NCBI GenBank assembly: GCA_031272145.1
Contig: JAISUL010000080.1
Location: 1-55,454 of the forward strand
Source of the DNA: Synergistaceae bacterium
GTDB taxonomy: Bacteria > Synergistota > Synergistia > Synergistales > Aminobacteriaceae
Length of the DNA stretch: 55,454 bases
Reading direction: 5' to 3'
Part shown: piece after piece, positions 52,479 through 55,454 of the stretch
Layout of the letters: every line of letters begins with the position of its first letter
How positions within the stretch are numbered: position 1 is the stretch's first letter
Translations under genes and position numbers: made by a program
Notes under the pieces: generated by a model
The model's input: the letters and a program-made list of their open reading frames with translations, nothing else
Databases searched by the model: none
What the model was told of the DNA's origin: nothing

Positions 52479-53851
52479 TACCTTCCCCTCGCGTCCGTCA
52501 AGAACCGGAAGCTACTGCCCTCTCCCAGCCCAACATACCGAATATTCCTAAGCCCCTCGAACGGGAAGCCCCTGAACATCCTCCAGCAGTCTATCAGATA
52601 CAGCGGCCTCGTCAAGCGCCGATCCACAGCAGCCCAGTCGATCCCCGCGTACTCCGGGTGAGCGACCGCGAGTACGACCGCGCCGCCGTCCGCCGACAGC
52701 ACGGCTTCGGTCGGGTCGGCGTACTTTACGGCGCGTCCGGACGGCCATCTCGTCAGGTCGGGCTCCGCCGCGGGGTCGTGAAGCGACACTCCGTAGCCGG
52801 CGTCCAGCAGGCGATCCATCAGCATCAGGGACTGAGACCGCTCCGTTATGTGCGTGCCAGGCTTGTAAGACAGCCCCAGCAGCGCCACCCTCCCAGACGG
52901 AGTAGGGACATATGTTTCTACATATTTGAATAGGTCGTCCACTATGAAGTCGTTGGACGCCACAGTCGCGGGGGGCAAGAACAGCTTCACCCCGTTCAGC
53001 TCGGCCAGCCTCTGGAACGCCACGTTGTCCCTCGGGAAACACGGGCCAGCGAACCCAAGCCCGCCCTTGAGGCAGCGCCCGCCAACCCTCGTGTCAGCAC
53101 CGACCGCTCCGGCCACGGCGTCCACGTCCGCTCCGTCGATCGCGCCGCAAAGCCTCGCCAGCTCGTTTGCGTAGGTTATCTTCATCGTTACGTAGCAGTT
53201 CAGGGCGAGCTTGGCTATCTCAGCGTTGGTCGGCGACATGACGGCAAAGCGCGGCTCGTTGTCGCACACGCTCTCGTAGAGCCGCCTCACCATCCCCGCC
53301 GTCCGCTCGTCCGACGCACCTATGAGCACCACGTCGGGGTTCAGAAAATCGCGCAGCACCGTTCCCAGCGCTATGAACTCCGGGTTGTACGCGAAGCCGA
53401 AGTCACGCCCGCGCCTGCCGCCGGTCAGCCCCTCGAGCAGCGGCATGAACTCTCCCTCGGACGAGCCGGGCATCACGGTCGAGACCACGTCCACGACGTG
53501 GAAATCCCCACGCTCCACCTTCTCCTTCAAGGCCGGAGCAAGGGAGTTCAGCACCGAGAGCACGAAGCCGTTCTCGAACGCACCGTCCGGGCCGCTGGGC
53601 GTCGGGACGATTATCAGGGTTATGTCAGAGCCGCGGAGGGCTGCGCCGGCGTCCGCCGTGAACTCCATGCGCCCGTAAGAGCGCTCCAGAAGCTCCGGCA
53701 GGCCGCTTTCCCTTATGGGGCAGGCGCGGCGGTTCAGAGCCTCGACCACGGACGCGGCGCTGTCCACCCCGACTACGTCATGTCCCTTCGACGCCACGCA
53801 CGCGGCTGTGCAGAGGCCGAGCTTGCCCAAGCCTACGACCGAGACCCTCAT
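52478..53851 (-). CDS. UDP-glucose/GDP-mannose dehydrogenase family protein
   Basis: NAD-dependent oxidation of a nucleotide sugar to the uronic acid. It has 457 residues: dinucleotide loop VVGLGKLGLCTAACVASKGH, VPTPSGPDG, EFIALGTVLRDFLNPD, LALNCYVTMKITYANEL, catalytic Cys in GFAGPCFPRDN, and LLGLSYKPGTHITERS. The YKPGT segment and length fit either UDP-glucose or UDP-ManNAc-type dehydrogenases. It provides a uronic acid to the island's glycan (inference). It begins four bases before the upstream methyltransferase ends. Confidence 0.9.
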   Translation of the reverse strand: MRVSVVGLGKLGLCTAACVASKGHDVVGVDSAASVVEALNRRACPIRESGLPELLERSYGRMEFTADAGAALRGSDITLIIVPTPSGPDGAFENGFVLSVLNSLAPALKEKVERGDFHVVDVVSTVMPGSSEGEFMPLLEGLTGGRRGRDFGFAYNPEFIALGTVLRDFLNPDVVLIGASDERTAGMVRRLYESVCDNEPRFAVMSPTNAEIAKLALNCYVTMKITYANELARLCGAIDGADVDAVAGAVGADTRVGGRCLKGGLGFAGPCFPRDNVAFQRLAELNGVKLFLPPATVASNDFIVDDLFKYVETYVPTPSGRVALLGLSYKPGTHITERSQSLMLMDRLLDAGYGVSLHDPAAEPDLTRWPSGRAVKYADPTEAVLSADGGAVVLAVAHPEYAGIDWAAVDRRLTRPLYLIDCWRMFRGFPFEGLRNIRYVGLGEGSSFRFLTDARGR

Positions 53852-53854
53852 CGG

Positions 53855-54706
53855 TCACTCCCCCTTGCCGCCGGGCAGCCGCGCGTTGACGCACAGATGC
53901 CAGCCGAGACGCCGTTCCAGAAATCGAAAGAACGGGCGCGGGAGAATATTAAAGTACCATATATATATATATATATAGGCCTTATATTTCTCGACGTCGT
54001 ACGGGAATATGTGATCCACGAACATAGACTCTATGGTCATGCCGGAGAGCAGCGTCTCCACCGACCTTTTCGTGTAGGTGTAGGTCACGGGGCAGCCGGT
54101 CTGGGCCTCGGAGTTCTCGGCTATCCACTTGTCCAGCGCCCAGAATCGGAACCCCCGCGAGGCGAGGATCGCCCCGACCTTCCATGATATGCGGTGGTAG
54201 ACCATGAGCTTGAGGAGGCTCTCCGCGTCCATGTACTTTTTGATCTGCTCTATGGCAGCCCTCGGGTGCGGCGTGTGGTGGATGACGCCGAAGCTGTAGA
54301 CGAGGTCGTACCTCTCGACCGGGACTGTGCTCGACAGCTCCTCGGCGTTCGCCCGATAGAATCTTATCCTGTCGGTCAGGCCGAAGACCTCGGCGCGGCG
54401 TGCGGCTATTTTGAGCGACTCGTCGGACAGGTCGACCGCCGTCACGTCGGCGCCGGCGCGGGCGAAGCTGATCGTGTCCGTGCCGATGCCGCAGCCAACC
54501 TCCAGAACTTTTTTGCCCCGCCAGCGGTCGAACTCGGCGAACAGGGGTATGTGGGGCTCGACGAAGTACTTCCGCTTCTCGACCTCGTCGAAGTACTCCT
54601 TCGTGCCGACCTCCTTGTTTGAGTGCCGGATGTTGCACGGACGCGCGTTCCAGTATGAGCGCACGTCGTCTATGGTTTTGGCGTCAAAAGGCGATGAAGG
54701 CATCAC
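53855..54706 (-). CDS. SAM-dependent methyltransferase with TA repeat near its 3' end
   Basis: A 283-residue class I methyltransferase: VLEVGCGIGTDTISFARAGA (motif I), VTAVDLSDESLKIA, RYDLVYSFGVIHHTPHP, then the extended C-terminal part. Near residue 243 a TA repeat codes for AYIYIYIWYF and the protein continues RPFFRFLERRLGWHL. The frame is open as read, so this copy is ON. ATG 54706 overlaps the upstream gene's stop by four bases. Confidence 0.86.
   Translation of the reverse strand: MMPSSPFDAKTIDDVRSYWNARPCNIRHSNKEVGTKEYFDEVEKRKYFVEPHIPLFAEFDRWRGKKVLEVGCGIGTDTISFARAGADVTAVDLSDESLKIAARRAEVFGLTDRIRFYRANAEELSSTVPVERYDLVYSFGVIHHTPHPRAAIEQIKKYMDAESLLKLMVYHRISWKVGAILASRGFRFWALDKWIAENSEAQTGCPVTYTYTKRSVETLLSGMTIESMFVDHIFPYDVEKYKAYIYIYIWYFNILPRPFFRFLERRLGWHLCVNARLPGGKGE
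53959..53977 (-). repeat. TA dinucleotide run of 19 nt in coding sequence
   Basis: Nine and a half AT units inside the methyltransferase gene. Gain or loss of a unit would replace the last 35 or so residues. Confidence 0.9.
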
Positions 54707-55454
54707 CGCGCGCCTCCGTTCCCGATAAATTTTCTCTCCTTGAGCAGAGCCCGCATCCTAAGCCACTCGCCGGATAGGTAGTTCAAGTTCCACCTGATGG
54801 CCGGGATATAGCCGTCCTTCTCGGAGAGCTCCGACGTCCTGTACGGCACGATCGTCGGCGTGACGATTCGCCTGCCGCTGAGCCGGAAGACGGCCTCGGC
54901 GAAGCAGTATACCACAAGCCACTTCATGTAAACGCTGAATATCTTGCGGATAGATCGGGCGATCGTCCGGGCGGGCGTGAAGCGGTGTTCAATTTTGAAG
55001 CCGTTCTTGAGCTCCCACGTTGCGTCGGTCGTGTTGTTGTAGGAGACACGCGGGTCGAGAAGCGAGCGGTTGCGGATGGCGTCGGGGATGTCGTCGGCGT
55101 TGCCTCTCTTCTTTCCGATGTGTGGGTAGTCGTGGTTCGGGTGCACGGCCAACAGCACGTCGGAGCAGTCCACGACGGGGAAGCCACTCATTATAGCCGT
55201 GCCCACCATCCAGTCGTCGAAGGCCATGCGACCGATCCCGAACGGCGGAACGTCCACGTACATTCCTCTTGGGAACACGAAGTAGTCCTTGCCGTTCGGC
55301 AGATCTAAAACTCCCGCGCGTCCGGCCCGCTCTCGGAACTCGTTCACCGCCGACGCGTCCGCGAAGTCCAGCGTCCCCGTGAAGTCGACGTTCGTTCGGC
55401 GGCCTACCAGCAGCCACTTCTCCCAGCCCTTGAGCAGCACCGCGTCGATGGCCT
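54703..55454 (-). CDS. Glycosyltransferase-like protein, partial
   Basis: Runs off the right edge (frame open, no start inside). About 250 C-terminal residues are visible. AVLLKGWEKWLLVGRRTNVDF with PPFGIGRMAFDDWMVGTAI resembles the 'family of uncharacterised glycosyltransferases' found in LPS and capsule loci, in which D-D-W and G-R precede the acceptor region. VLLAVHPNHDYPHIGKKRG follows. Its stop overlaps the start of the methyltransferase. This is the first visible gene of a minus-strand operon running to 45668. Confidence 0.6.
   Translation of the reverse strand, partial: AIDAVLLKGWEKWLLVGRRTNVDFTGTLDFADASAVNEFRERAGRAGVLDLPNGKDYFVFPRGMYVDVPPFGIGRMAFDDWMVGTAIMSGFPVVDCSDVLLAVHPNHDYPHIGKKRGNADDIPDAIRNRSLLDPRVSYNNTTDATWELKNGFKIEHRFTPARTIARSIRKIFSVYMKWLVVYCFAEAVFRLSGRRIVTPTIVPYRTSELSEKDGYIPAIRWNLNYLSGEWLRMRALLKERKFIGNGGAR

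Noticed and set aside
53498-54187. Plus-strand open frame crossing the TA run
   Set aside because: Antisense of the dehydrogenase and methyltransferase genes, no ribosome site.

Overview
The window looks like a chromosome segment of a GC-rich, outer-membrane-bearing (diderm) anaerobe, most likely a member of the Synergistota. This placement is inference. It rests on heavy use of AGG/AGA and ATA codons in a high-GC background, many TTG starts, two complete TRAP transporter sets, a SpoIID-type protein next to ruvB, and a lipid A acyltransferase. No rRNA or other decisive marker is present.

Layout. 1-1.4 kb: edge of an unrecognised gene and a damaged family-4 glycosyltransferase. 1.4-14.9 kb: housekeeping genes (pgm, CCA-adding enzyme, M23 peptidase, DEAD-box helicase, ruvB, SpoIID-like protein, MaoC hydratase, proA, a divergent RelA/SpoT-domain protein, an iron-type alcohol dehydrogenase, a beta-propeller protein). 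15.0-19.5 kb: TRAP operon ending in an ilvD-type dehydratase. 19.5-26.8 kb: FkbM methyltransferase facing a minus-strand run (tyrS, glycosyltransferase-like gene, methyltransferase, lpxL-like, class II aldolase, queT, GIY-YIG gene). 26.8-29.8 kb: divergent rnpB and tRNA-Leu(CAA)-mnmG-DUF721. 29.9-32.9 kb: second TRAP operon. 33-35.8 kb: fcl, a shortened AAA ATPase, thiE. 35.9-41.0 kb: copper or heavy-metal module (HMA-TauE-cupredoxin fusion, 31-residue membrane protein, DUF2318 protein, CopA-type ATPase, secreted protein). 41.1-42.7 kb: three tandem coiled-coil/one-TM paralogs. 42.8-55.4 kb: surface-glycan island, partly AT-richer, with glycosyltransferases, methyltransferases, a radical SAM protein, a UDP-sugar dehydrogenase and a three-part protein ending in a citrate-lyase-ligase-like domain.

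The main observation is a set of simple sequence repeats placed at genes for surface-glycan synthesis or modification. They are a heptamer x5 at a GT4 start, a pentamer x9 in the leader of an FkbM gene, a 12-G run in the 5' end of a methyltransferase, an AG x22 run inside a DUF4422 glycosyltransferase, and a 19-nt TA run near the 3' end of another methyltransferase. Three of the reading frames (heptamer, poly-G, AG) are OFF as read here and would be restored by loss of exactly one repeat unit. The pentamer leader ORF would likewise become coupled to its gene by loss of one unit. This resembles a multi-locus phase-variation system for the cell surface, known in host-associated Proteobacteria. 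I know of no description in this lineage, but could not search.
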